Shown: piece after piece, positions 1 through 8,664 of the stretch
Position numbering within the stretch: position 1 is the first letter of the stretch
Layout of the letters: each line of letters starts with the position of its first letter
DNA from: Propionispora sp. 2/2-37
GTDB taxonomy: Bacteria > Bacillota > Negativicutes > Propionisporales > Propionisporaceae
Assembly: GCF_001298735.1 (NCBI RefSeq)
Contig: NZ_CYSP01000001.1
Coordinates: forward strand, 124,001 to 188,000
Direction of reading: 5' to 3'
DNA length: 64,000 nt
Position numbers and translations under genes: made by a program
Notes under the pieces: model-generated
Told to the model about the DNA's origin: nothing
Database searches by the model: none
What the model saw: the letters and a program-made list of their open reading frames with translations, nothing else

Positions 1-1182
1 CTGTTATTTTTTGTTGATGGAGAAACCCAAGTTATTGTTTTCGATGCCCGGGCTTATCCGACCCGGGCACCGTCCGAATCAAACATTGAAAAAGTAACGC
101 GGGGTTCGCGGGATTCTTTTGTAGAGACCATACCTTTTAACTCTGCTTTAATCCGCCGGCGGCTGCGTGATCCTAACCTTCGTTTTGAAATTGTAAAGGT
201 AGGTATGCGTTCACAAAGCGATATTGCCGTTTGCTATATTAAGGATATTACCAATCCGGTATTAGTCGATAAAGTTAAAGAAAGACTCAATAAGGTTAAT
301 ATTGATGGAATTCCGATGGCTGAAAAGGCGATAGAAGAATTTATTGTCGGGGGTAAACGTTGGAATCCCCTGCCTTTGGTTCGCTATACGGAAAGACCTG
401 ATGTTGCTGCAGTACATTTGTTGGAAGGTCATATCTGCTTAATTGTGGATACTTCTCCTAATATTATGATATTGCCAACCACATTTTGGCATCATGTTCA
501 GCATGTTGAAGAGTATCATCAACATGTAATTATCGGGTCTTATTTAAGAATGGTCCGCCTGGGAGGAATCGCTTTATCGCTACTATTGCCGCCTTTATGG
601 TTAGCTCTTGTTTTACAAAGACATTTATTACCGGCATCACTGGCTTTTTTAGGGCCACGTGATCCGGGTATTGTGCCGCTTGGCATACAGTTCATCATTG
701 CTGAACTGGGCGTAGAGCTGGTACGGATGGCAACTGTTCATGTTCCGGCAGCTCAATCGACAGCTTTGGGGTTTATTGGTGCTTTTATGTTGGGAGAATA
801 TGCTACTAAAGTAGGGTTATTTGGCAATGAAACCATACTTTACACAGCCATTGCGGCAGTTGGGGCGTTTGCAACACCTAGTGTCGAGTTTGCCATGGCC
901 ATGCGACTTTTTAGAGTGCTGCTGCTTGCATTAGTTATTTTTTTCAAATTACCCGGGTTTTTGGTGGGATTTTTAGGACTTTTGATTTTACTAATTACTA
1001 CGAAATCATTTGGTGTCCCATATTTTTGGCCGGCCATTCCTTTAGATATTGCTGCGCTGAAGGGAGTATTGATTCGATTGCCCATTCCCAGCAAAATTCT
1101 GCGCCCTAAGGTTTTAAAGCCTCAGGAAAGCATACGTTATCAGGAGGAAGGTGACAGCGAGAATAATAAAAAGGAAGAATAA
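1..1182 (+). CDS. spoVAF: Spore germination protein, GerA/SpoVAF family (5' end outside window)
   Basis: The frame is open from base 1, so the start lies upstream; 393 residues are visible. The motifs EKVTRGSRDSFVE and NSALIRRRLRD mark the cytoplasmic GerA domain. About four to five hydrophobic segments follow (for example near residues 185-205), with the HAEEYHQ-type motif (VEEYHQH) just before the first. The C-terminal PYFWPAIPLDI stretch resembles SpoVAF more than classical GerAA. Known role: an inner spore-membrane protein that acts with germinant-responsive channels during germination. It would be made in the forespore. The spoVA genes expected upstream are outside the window. The exact paralog (SpoVAF versus GerAA) is inferred. 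Confidence 0.88.
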   Translation: MLFFVDGETQVIVFDARAYPTRAPSESNIEKVTRGSRDSFVETIPFNSALIRRRLRDPNLRFEIVKVGMRSQSDIAVCYIKDITNPVLVDKVKERLNKVNIDGIPMAEKAIEEFIVGGKRWNPLPLVRYTERPDVAAVHLLEGHICLIVDTSPNIMILPTTFWHHVQHVEEYHQHVIIGSYLRMVRLGGIALSLLLPPLWLALVLQRHLLPASLAFLGPRDPGIVPLGIQFIIAELGVELVRMATVHVPAAQSTALGFIGAFMLGEYATKVGLFGNETILYTAIAAVGAFATPSVEFAMAMRLFRVLLLALVIFFKLPGFLVGFLGLLILLITTKSFGVPYFWPAIPLDIAALKGVLIRLPIPSKILRPKVLKPQESIRYQEEGDSENNKKEE

Positions 1183-1227
1183 AGGATTTAACACAGAGCT
1201 TCAAGAATCTAAAAGTATAATAGAAAA

Positions 1228-1262
1228 GCTTCTATGACAGTTAATGTTCCTGCCATAGAAGC
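1228..1262. terminator. Bidirectional intrinsic terminator
   Basis: A 13-base arm at 1228-1240 pairs with 1250-1262 with one mismatch that becomes a G-U pair on the minus-strand RNA. On the minus strand the hairpin is followed by TTTTCTATTATAC. It lies between the convergent SpoVAF-like gene and the lipoprotein gene and can serve both. Confidence 0.65.
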
Positions 1263-1270
1263 CTTTGGTT

Positions 1271-2008
1271 TTATTTGCCGCGGAAAAAATGGCGAATCCG
1301 CCCCATGCTATCATTAATATTAGCAATTTGTTCCTCAAAGGCTCCTTTATTTTCAGCATTGACCGCATCTCTCATTTGTTTAATGGACGAATGAGCTTTT
1401 ACCAGTTCGCCCATAATCCCGATGCTTTCCATACTGGTTTTTACTTGCCCCCAAGTATCTTCCAGGGCTTTTGCCTTGGCTGCCGCTTTGCTCCAGTCCT
1501 TATCCTCTACATAAAAGCTTGCACTGCGGATCGCATTACCCACGGCAATAATATCGGACAGGGGCGACAACTTATAAGATTTTCCAATGTCACTGATACT
1601 GCCCATAAATTTGTTCAGGGCATCATATGCCTGACTGGCTTTTTCTTGTTGTACTGACATAGTTAAGTCGTTTATTGCCTCATCTGCCTCTTTTACACCT
1701 TTTTTCCCAGCGATGACGGGTTGAACTTTTTCCCACAATGTTGTTAAATTGATGATTCCTTCTTTTGCCTGGGGCCAATTTGTTTTGATTATCCCTTCAA
1801 AAATAACTCCTGCTGTACCTTCAAGATCATATAGTTCGACAGGAGGTGACCAAAAACGTTCCTGCAGGGGCGGATTAGGCAAAGATTCTACCGGTTTGCC
1901 GGCTGGGCCAATATCCGGTTTGGGAGCTGGTGTCAGCATATTGCAGCCGCTTAGAGTGTATAAACAAAAGAGAAGCAAGACACACATTTTTTTTGTTGGT
2001 TTATTCAT
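1271..2008 (-). CDS. Predicted lipoprotein of unknown function
   Basis: A 245-residue protein with a type II signal peptide: positive N-terminus, hydrophobic core, then lipobox LSGC with the lipidated cysteine at residue 22. A proline-rich linker (residues 25-50) follows; the rest is predicted mostly alpha-helical and rich in Ala, Lys, Glu and Ser, with no recognised domain. The start is supported by AAGGAG seven bases upstream. It is transcribed alone, opposite to both neighbours, and ends at a shared hairpin. It is probably anchored at a membrane surface. I do not recognise the family and assign no function. Confidence 0.7.
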   Translation of the reverse strand: MNKPTKKMCVLLLFCLYTLSGCNMLTPAPKPDIGPAGKPVESLPNPPLQERFWSPPVELYDLEGTAGVIFEGIIKTNWPQAKEGIINLTTLWEKVQPVIAGKKGVKEADEAINDLTMSVQQEKASQAYDALNKFMGSISDIGKSYKLSPLSDIIAVGNAIRSASFYVEDKDWSKAAAKAKALEDTWGQVKTSMESIGIMGELVKAHSSIKQMRDAVNAENKGAFEEQIANINDSMGRIRHFFRGK

Positions 2009-2262
2009 GTTTTCTCCTTCGGTTTTATGCGATATTTTAGGATTACTGGGTGACCGGATAATATTGGTTTAGGTGGTGTCTGTAGTATATATAGATTTTG
2101 CAGAGAGATAAAATTTATTCAAGCGTAGATAGTACCTTCAGGGGAATGCGGTAATTTTGCAAATTTTTTTGCACAAAGCTTGCTAATCTCTGGATAATAT
2201 GACAAAATAAAAAAATGACTGGTAATCGTTCTGCTGTGAATTACCAACAAGGGGGAAACAGA

Positions 2263-2877
2263 GTGTTTGGTTTTAATCCTGATATGATTTTTACTATTCC
2301 GGCTTTGCTTATTGCCTTAACTTTTCATGAATACGCTCACGCACGGGTGGCTGTATGGCTGGGGGACAATACACCGCTTTATCAGGGGCGAGTTACGCTG
2401 AATCCTATAGCGCATCTGGACCCCTGGGGGTTGATTATGTTGTGGTTGTTCAAATTCGGCTGGGCAAAACCGGTACCGATTAATCCTAATAATTTTGATA
2501 ACTATCGTCAAGGGACAATGCTGGTTTCCTTTGCCGGTCCGGCTGCCAATATAATCATGGCCATCCTGTCCGTTATTTTGCTTGTATTTTTGGATAAGGT
2601 TTCCTTGCTGAGTCTAACGGCATTTAAGCTGATCGCTTATAATTATCAGTTCAACCTTGGCTTTGCCTTGTTTAACTTACTGCCGGTGCCGCCTTTGGAC
2701 GGATCAAAAATATTGTCAAGTCTATTACCCTATCGTCTGTCCTACCTATTTGATAAAATAGAACCATATGGTTTTTTTATTTTAATGTTTTTGTTGTATT
2801 TTAATATTATTGGATTTATTTTTACCCCGATTATGTCCGTTTTTTCTTTGAATACGATACTGCATTTATTTTTGTAA
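2263..2877 (+). CDS. Site-2 protease family membrane metalloprotease (peptidase M50)
   Basis: A polytopic membrane protein with the zinc motif HEYAH at residues 22-26 in the first hydrophobic segment. A second M50 signature, NLLPVPPLDGSKI, lies near residue 147 and supplies the aspartate ligand. At about 204 residues it is the short, PDZ-free M50B form often called YwhC-like. The GTG at 2263 is chosen because AAGGGGGAA sits just upstream; an in-frame ATG at 2215 has no comparable site. It precedes trpS by 14 bases and may share its transcript. Family members cut membrane-embedded substrates; the substrate here cannot be told. Confidence 0.87.
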   Translation: MFGFNPDMIFTIPALLIALTFHEYAHARVAVWLGDNTPLYQGRVTLNPIAHLDPWGLIMLWLFKFGWAKPVPINPNNFDNYRQGTMLVSFAGPAANIIMAILSVILLVFLDKVSLLSLTAFKLIAYNYQFNLGFALFNLLPVPPLDGSKILSSLLPYRLSYLFDKIEPYGFFILMFLLYFNIIGFIFTPIMSVFSLNTILHLFL

Positions 2878-2891
2878 CAGGAGGAGATTTT

Positions 2892-3878
2892 ATGATAAAG
2901 GGTCGGATTTTCAGCGGTATGCAGCCATCTGGCAAGTTCCATTTGGGAAATTATCTGGGGGCGTTGGATAATTGGGTTAAATTACAGCAGAATTATGAAT
3001 GTTTCTTTAGTATTGTAGATTGGCATGCACTTACATCTTCTTATGAAAATACCGAAAATCTACAACAGAATATTTTTGATATGGCTCTAGACTGGTTAAG
3101 CGCGGGTTTGGATCCGGAAAAAAATGTGATTTTTGTCCAGTCACACGTGAAGGAGCATGCCGAACTTCATTTACTTTTATCAATGATGACGCCACTATCG
3201 TGGCTGGAACGGGTGCCGACTTACAAAGATAAATTGCAACAGCTTGGCATTCAGGGAAAAGATATTAATACTTATGGATTTATGGGGTACCCGGAATTAA
3301 TGACGGCGGATATTGTACTCTATAAAGCGGATACAGTTCCTGTGGGCGAGGACCAATTGCCTCATTTGGAACTGTCCCGTGAGATTGTGCGCCGGTTTAA
3401 TCATCTGTACCGGCCGATTTTCCCGGAACCCAAACCTTATCTCAGCAAGGCATCGCTGCTGCCCGGTATTGATGGCAGGAAAATGAGCAAATCCTATGGC
3501 AATGAAATTCCCTTTGCAGCCAGTCCGGATGAGCTGCGTGACCGGGTACGCCAGATGGTTACTGATCCACAGCGGGTGAAAAAGACGGATCCCGGCAATC
3601 CCAATGTGTGTACGGTGTATACGTTTCATAAAATTTTTAGTCAAGACCAAGTGGGGGAAATTGCAAAGTGCTGCCGTGAGGCCACCATTGGTTGCGTTGC
3701 GTGTAAAAAACGACTGGCGGAACAAATGGTTAGTGCATTAGCCGATATCCATACCCGACGTCGTAGTTTGGAGGCGAATCCAGGGAAAGTAAAAGAAATC
3801 TTGACTTTTGGCGCCGAACGGGCCAGAGTGGTAGCAGCAGCTACCATGGAGGAAGTGCGTCAGGCCATGAATCTATAG
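2892..3878 (+). CDS. trpS: Tryptophan--tRNA ligase
   Basis: A class I aminoacyl-tRNA synthetase that charges tRNA-Trp in the cytosol. The HIGH-type motif is the HLGNY sequence near residue 17, preceded by SGMQPSGK. The KMSKS loop (KMSKSYGN) is near residues 197-204. The length of 328 residues is normal for bacterial TrpRS. A strong AGGAGGAG site lies 9 bases before the ATG. Downstream scpA begins five bases after the stop, so the two are probably co-transcribed. No T-box or trp leader is visible upstream. Confidence 0.97.
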   Translation: MIKGRIFSGMQPSGKFHLGNYLGALDNWVKLQQNYECFFSIVDWHALTSSYENTENLQQNIFDMALDWLSAGLDPEKNVIFVQSHVKEHAELHLLLSMMTPLSWLERVPTYKDKLQQLGIQGKDINTYGFMGYPELMTADIVLYKADTVPVGEDQLPHLELSREIVRRFNHLYRPIFPEPKPYLSKASLLPGIDGRKMSKSYGNEIPFAASPDELRDRVRQMVTDPQRVKKTDPGNPNVCTVYTFHKIFSQDQVGEIAKCCREATIGCVACKKRLAEQMVSALADIHTRRRSLEANPGKVKEILTFGAERARVVAAATMEEVRQAMNL

Positions 3879-3883
3879 TTCCT

Positions 3884-4624
3884 ATGGCAGCGTATAAAAT
3901 AAAGCTGGAAGCCTTTGAGGGCCCGCTGGAATTATTGATGCATTTAATCGAAAAAAATAAAATTGACATTTATGATATACCTATTTCTCTTATCACGGAG
4001 CAATATATAGAGTACCTGAACCAATTGCAAGAATTTAATATGGATATCGCCAGTGAATTTTTAGTTATGGCTGCTAATCTGTTACAAATTAAGTCGCGTA
4101 TGCTTTTGCCGCGACAACCGCGCGTTACAATGGAAGAAGAGGATGAAGAGGATCCGCGTCGGGAGTTGGTCGACCGTCTACTTGAGTACCGGAGATTTAA
4201 ACAAGCTGCCCAGTATCTGGAAAAAATAAAATGGGAGAGGGAAAAATATTTTGTTCGCTTGCCGCAGCACTTTGATATTCAATATGTATTGCCGCAGGGC
4301 CTTTCCATAGACCGTCTGATTGCAGCGCTGGTTACTGTCTGGGAAAGTGCGCGAGACGATTTTGCCGTTGTGGACAGGGAAGAGATTAGTGTTCAGAACA
4401 AGATGCAGGACATAGTTATGTTATTGCATCGCTATGATGGAAAGATTGATTTTGAGCAAACGCTAATTCGGCAGGGGACCCGTTCAGAGTTGATTGTCGC
4501 TTTTTTAGCTTTACTGGAATTAATCAGAATTAAAAGAGTTATCGTTCACCAATCGAGAGGATTTGAACCAATACAAATCATACTTAATCATGAAGGGTAT
4601 TCTAGTACAGGAGGGGACTTCTGA
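3884..4624 (+). CDS. scpA: Segregation and condensation protein A
   Basis: The kleisin subunit of the Smc-ScpAB condensin, which bridges Smc heads and helps to compact and segregate the chromosome. The N-terminal signature KLEAFEGPLELLMHLIEKNKIDIYD, here cited only by its FEGPLELL core, matches ScpA, as does the acidic linker near residue 85 and the C-terminal winged-helix region. Length 246 is typical. The ATG lies only five bases after the trpS stop without a clear ribosome site, so translation may be coupled to trpS. Its stop overlaps the scpB start (TGATG). Confidence 0.95.
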   Translation: MAAYKIKLEAFEGPLELLMHLIEKNKIDIYDIPISLITEQYIEYLNQLQEFNMDIASEFLVMAANLLQIKSRMLLPRQPRVTMEEEDEEDPRRELVDRLLEYRRFKQAAQYLEKIKWEREKYFVRLPQHFDIQYVLPQGLSIDRLIAALVTVWESARDDFAVVDREEISVQNKMQDIVMLLHRYDGKIDFEQTLIRQGTRSELIVAFLALLELIRIKRVIVHQSRGFEPIQIILNHEGYSSTGGDF

Positions 4625-5151
4625 TGTTTTATACTCATTTGCAGGGTCATATCGAGGCGATATTATTCGTTAGCGGTGATCCCGTCCCTGTCGTCAAGCT
4701 GTCCTCTCTTCTTGATATACCGGAACAACAGGTTGAACTTTTAATTGCACAAATGAATGAGGCAATGCTTGAAGATAGCCGGGGGCTGGTAATTACCAAG
4801 GTGGCCAATGGCTATCAATTGTGTACCAAACCGGAGATTGCTCCTGTTTTGGAAAAACTAGGGCATATACAAGAGACAAAACTATCCATGGCCGCCATGG
4901 AAACATTAGCGATTATTGCTTTCAAACAGCCTATTACCAAACAGGAAATTGAAAGTATCCGCGGCGTTAAAGTCGAGGGTGTGGTAAATATGTTGGTGGA
5001 GCGCCGGTTAGTCAGGGAAGTCGGTCGCAAAGAGGCGATTGGCCGTCCTATTTTGTATGGAACGACGGAAGAGTTTTTAACTTGTTTTGGTTTAAATAGC
5101 TTGGATCGTTTGCCGGATCTGGCTGAATTTGTAGCTTTGGAACAGTCATAA
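4624..5151 (+). CDS. scpB: Segregation and condensation protein B
   Basis: ScpB dimers bind the ScpA kleisin in the Smc condensin. The 175-residue protein carries two winged-helix domains; the motifs ETLAIIAFKQPITKQEIE (core AIIAFKQPIT, about residue 98) and IRGV are hallmarks of ScpB. Start and scpA stop share one base, which implies translational coupling and matched amounts. A terminator hairpin overlaps the end of the gene, so the trpS-scpA-scpB transcript probably stops here. Confidence 0.95.
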   Translation: MFYTHLQGHIEAILFVSGDPVPVVKLSSLLDIPEQQVELLIAQMNEAMLEDSRGLVITKVANGYQLCTKPEIAPVLEKLGHIQETKLSMAAMETLAIIAFKQPITKQEIESIRGVKVEGVVNMLVERRLVREVGRKEAIGRPILYGTTEEFLTCFGLNSLDRLPDLAEFVALEQS

Positions 5152-5167
5152 TGACTGTTTTTTTATT
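5141..5167 (+). terminator. Intrinsic terminator after scpB
   Basis: AACAGTCAT pairs perfectly with ATGACTGTT across the scpB stop codon and is followed by seven T residues. It separates scpB from the ytfI-ytfJ pair. Confidence 0.75.
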
Positions 5168-5279
5168 TAGGGCGGCACAATGTAGTAACAGCGCATTTTG
5201 CAGGTTTTTTACATAAAAAAAACCATCCTGGTTGAGAATAAAAAGAGCAATAAATATGGTTTGCTGAGAAGGGGAATGG

Positions 5280-5960
5280 ATGGAAATTTGGCTGATCATA
5301 GTTGTTGAAACTATGATGTTACTATATGTGCTCTGGATGAGTAATGTTTATATCAGTCTAACCTATAAGCGTGTTCGCAATAACGATCATCTTGTCGTTA
5401 GTGTGTATTCATTTAAACATATATTTTCTTATACTATGGAGGTTCCGGTTATTGAGTGGGAAAGCAATAACCGACCGGAATTGATTAAAACAAAAATTGA
5501 GACGCCAGATAATGCTGACTCAGTTAAAACTTATTCGAAAAGAGAACAGCGATTTGTGCATAGATCTATAAAAAAGTATTTTACCAGTATACCGCAGTTG
5601 ATAGCTATGTGGAAAGATGCTAACAATTACTTGTTTAAATATAAATTGTTTATGAGTAAACTTTCCAGGGGACTAAGCTGTGAACAATTATCCTGGCATG
5701 TCCGCTATGGGGTTTATGATGCAGCCTTGACCGGTATGATCTATGGTATTGCCTGGAATGTAACAGAATGTTTTTTACATTATGCCGTTAAACGGATAAG
5801 ATTTATGCAAAAACCTTCTTTACGAATAACACCGGTTTTTGACCGGCAGATTTTGGAAATAGAGCTTCATTGCATATTCAGATTAAAACTTGGCAATGTT
5901 ATAACTGCAATCTGGAGTATAGTCTATACTAAGGAGAAGGAGGCGAGGGGCAGTGGCTGA
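5280..5960 (+). CDS. ytfI: DUF2953 membrane-associated protein, YtfI-like
   Basis: A 226-residue protein with one N-terminal membrane segment (about residues 2-26) and a basic, beta-rich soluble part. Family assignment to DUF2953 rests on general sequence character and above all on its position immediately before ytfJ, the arrangement known from sporulating Firmicutes (ytfI-ytfJ). The ribosome site AGAAGGGGA precedes the ATG. The 3' end overlaps ytfJ by eight bases. Function is unknown; by association it may help to position or export YtfJ during spore formation. The function is inference. Confidence 0.72.
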   Translation: MEIWLIIVVETMMLLYVLWMSNVYISLTYKRVRNNDHLVVSVYSFKHIFSYTMEVPVIEWESNNRPELIKTKIETPDNADSVKTYSKREQRFVHRSIKKYFTSIPQLIAMWKDANNYLFKYKLFMSKLSRGLSCEQLSWHVRYGVYDAALTGMIYGIAWNVTECFLHYAVKRIRFMQKPSLRITPVFDRQILEIELHCIFRLKLGNVITAIWSIVYTKEKEARGSG

Positions 5961-6399
5961 GCATCCCATTCAGGGGCTAATGAAAACGGCTATGGAAAGT
6001 ATAAAGGACATGGTAGATGTAAATACCATTGTAGGCGATGCAGTTGAAACTTCGGATGGAACAGTCATCATACCTATTTCACGTGTAGCATTTGGCTTTG
6101 CGGCTGGCGGTGGAGATTTTGAGCCGGCAGAAACGGAAAAACAGGTAGAAGGACAATCCTTCGGCGGTGGGAGTGGCGCGGGAGTTAGTGTAAAACCAGT
6201 CGGTTTTCTAGTTTGTTCTTCCAAAAATGAAGTGAGATTCATGCCTGTTGAGGGAGATATTGTTTTAGATCGCTTAATTGATATGGTTCCTCAAGCGATT
6301 GACAAAATACAGGGAATGCTCCGACATACACCGAAAGATGACCAACTGAATGAACTGGCAAAAACAGCTGAAACACAATCTGTTGAAGCAAAGGCGTAA
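5953..6399 (+). CDS. ytfJ: Sporulation protein YtfJ (GerW family)
   Basis: A 148-residue GerW-family protein with the characteristic segment VGDAVETSDGTVIIPISRV (core GTVIIPISRV, about residue 35) and the glycine-rich FGFAAGGGDF, then SFGGGSGAGVSVKP. Family members are made in the forespore and are needed for normal germination responses in Bacillus. The GTG start overlaps the ytfI end and has a good GGAGAAGGAGG site upstream. A very long bidirectional hairpin directly follows the stop. Confidence 0.93.
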   Translation: MAEHPIQGLMKTAMESIKDMVDVNTIVGDAVETSDGTVIIPISRVAFGFAAGGGDFEPAETEKQVEGQSFGGGSGAGVSVKPVGFLVCSSKNEVRFMPVEGDIVLDRLIDMVPQAIDKIQGMLRHTPKDDQLNELAKTAETQSVEAKA

Positions 6400-6450
6400 G
6401 CCGGCTATAAAAAAGAAACCGCATGTCGGTTTCTTTTTTATAGCCGGCTT
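6398..6450. terminator. Perfect 24-bp bidirectional terminator hairpin
   Basis: Bases 6398-6421 are an exact inverted repeat of 6427-6450 with a five-base loop. The arms contain an A6 and a T6 run, so each strand has a U-rich stretch inside the descending arm. It separates the convergent ytfJ and the small minus-strand gene and can end both transcripts. Confidence 0.85.
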
Positions 6451-6466
6451 ATACAGGGGCTAGAAG

Positions 6467-6655
6467 TTAATCAATTGTATCCAGTTTGTCTTTTATCTGA
6501 GTGGCATGCAGGGCTTCTGCTTCGGCAAAGTGTTTATACATTTTTGCAATACTTGGATCGTTGATTTTATCAGCAAATGTTTGATAGTCACGCACCAGCT
6601 CTTGTTTTTGGGTGAGAGTACTACGCAGGGCTGTTTTAACATTCAGAGTTTCCAA
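6467..6655 (-). CDS. Small helical, ferritin-like protein of unknown function
   Basis: A 62-residue acidic protein predicted to form two helices. The second contains EAEALHATQIKDKL, reminiscent of the ExxH-bearing helix of rubrerythrin/ferritin-like folds, but only half of such a fold is present. The start is set at TTG 6655 because AAGGAGG ends eight bases before it; a GTG at 6664 would lie inside that ribosome site. It is transcribed alone towards the ytfJ hairpin. A spore-associated role is possible from its neighbours, but nothing in the sequence proves it. Confidence 0.65.
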   Translation of the reverse strand: METLNVKTALRSTLTQKQELVRDYQTFADKINDPSIAKMYKHFAEAEALHATQIKDKLDTID

Positions 6656-6785
6656 GTGTTTCACCTCCTTTATTGAGAAATCTGGTGATCAATTTGAATA
6701 AGTTTAAAATTTGCATAATAGGCTTCTTTAATCCGTTTGGCAGTTGTATTATTACCTGGTCGTTTCATAATCATGTATGACAGCT

Positions 6786-6814
6786 TTGACGGAAGGGCAA
6801 AAGATAGATATAAT
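6786..6814 (+). promoter_or_regulatory. Sigma-A type promoter for dacB-spmA-spmB
   Basis: TTGACG and a perfect TATAAT are separated by exactly 17 bases; transcription would begin near 6821, about 45 bases before the dacB start. A sporulation-type (sigma-E) alternative around 6748-6775 is much weaker. Confidence 0.75.
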
Positions 6815-6866
6815 ATTTTGGTAACTGTTTTATTGTTTATTTAATTTATTATTGAGAGGATTTATG

Positions 6867-8015
6867 ATGAAAACCAATATCGCCATATGCTTATTTGTTA
6901 TAGTAGTTAATGTATTTTCAGGAAATATTTGTAAGGCTGCAGAAGCTCCCCCGGAAATAACAGCAAAATCGGCGATTGTGATCGAAGCAATGACGGGAAA
7001 GGTGCTTTATGCCAAAGATGCTGAAGAAAGGCGTTATCCGGCCAGTACTACAAAAATAATGACACTGATTACGGCCCTTGAATATGGGAAAATGGATGAT
7101 ATTGTAACGGCCAGTGAAAATGCTGCTAATACAGAGGGATCGTCCTTATGGCTGTCGAAAGGCGAAACCTTAACGATGAGAGACATGTTATATGGTATCA
7201 TGCTGGTCTCCGGCAATGATGCTACCGTGTCTGTAGCGGAGCATATTTCCGGCTCAGTCGATGAATTTGCCAAGCTAATGACCGAGAAAGCCCATCTGAT
7301 TGGTGCGGTTAGTACTAATTTTACCAATTCCAGTGGTCTTCCCGATCCGAATCATTACAGCACGGCTCATGATTTAGCCCGGATTGCCGCTTATGGATAT
7401 AAAAATGATGAATTCCGCAAGATAGTCAGTACCAAAAACATCATCATTCCTTGGCCGGGTAAGGAGCATGACCGCGATCTCTATAATGAAAATAGATTAT
7501 TATGGCTATATGATGGGGCTAATGGTGTAAAAACCGGCTATACCGATGCTGCCGGCCGTTGCCTGGTATCGGGAGCGCAGCGGCATGGTATTCAGTTGGT
7601 AGCGGTTGTTTTAGACAGTGAAAGAATGTGGGACGATTCAATGGTGTTGTTGGATTATGGCTTTAAACAAGTGCGTCTGATGACCGTTTTTCGAAAGGGC
7701 GATATTTTAAAAACGGTAGCGGTAAGTAATGGTGAGGCAAAATCTGTTCAGCTTATGACGTCAGCTGATATCAACATACCGGTTACAGAGGAGGAAAAAA
7801 ATCAAATTCATACGGTTATCGATGTGGAGTCTAAAGTCGAGGCACCTCTGGATTCAGGACAAAAGCTGGGTGTCGTCCGTATTTATTATAAAGATAAAGA
7901 AATTGCAGCAGCAGATCTGGTTGCGGTAGAAGCGGTTGCACATAAGTCGTTTTTTACCAAGGTGTGGAGTTCCTTGTGGAATATCTTTACTTTTGTTCTG
8001 CATAACTTCGCCTAG
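6867..8015 (+). CDS. dacB: D-alanyl-D-alanine carboxypeptidase (PBP5 family, DacB-like)
   Basis: A serine peptidase that trims the terminal D-Ala of peptidoglycan stem peptides outside the cytoplasmic membrane. A signal peptide spans about residues 1-24. The penicillin-binding motifs are complete: SxxK at 60-63 (STTK), SGN at 115-117 and KTG at 222-224. A PBP5-type C-terminal domain and a final hydrophobic/amphipathic tail (about 360-382) follow. The ATG at 6867 is six bases after AGAGGA; 6864 is also possible. Position directly before spmA-spmB matches the Bacillus dacB-spmA-spmB operon that lowers spore cortex cross-linking, hence DacB rather than DacF; the strong vegetative promoter leaves a general cell-wall role open. 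Confidence 0.9.
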   Translation: MKTNIAICLFVIVVNVFSGNICKAAEAPPEITAKSAIVIEAMTGKVLYAKDAEERRYPASTTKIMTLITALEYGKMDDIVTASENAANTEGSSLWLSKGETLTMRDMLYGIMLVSGNDATVSVAEHISGSVDEFAKLMTEKAHLIGAVSTNFTNSSGLPDPNHYSTAHDLARIAAYGYKNDEFRKIVSTKNIIIPWPGKEHDRDLYNENRLLWLYDGANGVKTGYTDAAGRCLVSGAQRHGIQLVAVVLDSERMWDDSMVLLDYGFKQVRLMTVFRKGDILKTVAVSNGEAKSVQLMTSADINIPVTEEEKNQIHTVIDVESKVEAPLDSGQKLGVVRIYYKDKEIAAADLVAVEAVAHKSFFTKVWSSLWNIFTFVLHNFA

Positions 8016-8065
8016 CCTGTTCTACCCGGCTGTTATCAGTCATACGTTCATAAGAGGTGGTGCGT

Positions 8066-8659
8066 ATGATTAATTTTATGTGGCTGTTTTTAATTGCCAG
8101 CGGTATTATCTATGCCGGATTGCAGGGCAATATAGGAACGGTTGCGGTAAGTGCAATAAGTGGAGCAGAAGCAGCCGTGATGCTGGCGTTTAAGCTAATG
8201 GGAGTAATGTGTTTATGGCTGGGCATGATGAAGATTGCGGAAAAAGCGGGGATGATCCATTTTTTTGCTGTGGTGCTCGGCCCTTTAGTCCGTGCGTTAT
8301 TTCCGGGTATTCCTAATAAACATCCGGCAATGGGGGCTATTATTATGACACTGAGTGCCAATATGCTGGGGCTGGGAAATGCGGTTACGCCGCTGGGAAT
8401 TAAGGCAATGCAGGAGTTACAAAAGCTGAACGGGAACAGGAAAACAGCCTCGGCTAATATGTGTACTTTACTGGCATTGTGTACTGCTGGATTTACTCTA
8501 ATACCGGCAACTATTATTGCTTTGCGTGCTGCTGCGGGATCAGTTAATCCGGGCGAAATTATTGGTGCTACTTTAATCGTCAGTTTTAGTGCCACATTGA
8601 CAGTAGTCATCGCCGACCGAATCTTCCGACTGTTTTATAACCTGCGTGAACGGAGGTAG
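8066..8659 (+). CDS. spmA: Spore maturation protein A
   Basis: A 197-residue nucleoside-recognition-family (Gate domain) membrane protein with about five hydrophobic segments. The motifs KLMGVMCLWLGMM and ANMLGLGNAVTPLGI are characteristic of SpmA. Together with SpmB it is needed for full dehydration of the spore core. The start is ATG 8066, with AAGAGGTGG properly placed; an in-frame GTG at 8057 overlaps the site. The gene follows dacB by 50 bases and precedes spmB by five. Confidence 0.94.
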   Translation: MINFMWLFLIASGIIYAGLQGNIGTVAVSAISGAEAAVMLAFKLMGVMCLWLGMMKIAEKAGMIHFFAVVLGPLVRALFPGIPNKHPAMGAIIMTLSANMLGLGNAVTPLGIKAMQELQKLNGNRKTASANMCTLLALCTAGFTLIPATIIALRAAAGSVNPGEIIGATLIVSFSATLTVVIADRIFRLFYNLRERR

Positions 8660-8664
8660 ATGGC

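Noticed and set aside
1265..1657. A plus-strand frame opposite the lipoprotein gene
   Set aside because: The minus strand has a lipobox signal peptide, an AAGGAG site and a terminator; the plus-strand frame has none of these.
6656..6664. GTG at 6664 as start of the small ferritin-like gene
   Set aside because: That GTG lies within the AGGAGGTG ribosome site itself; TTG 6655 is correctly spaced.
8110..8610. A 166-codon open frame antisense to spmA
   Set aside because: It mirrors spmA codons, lacks a ribosome site and encodes low-complexity hydrophobic sequence; the plus strand has a clear family match.
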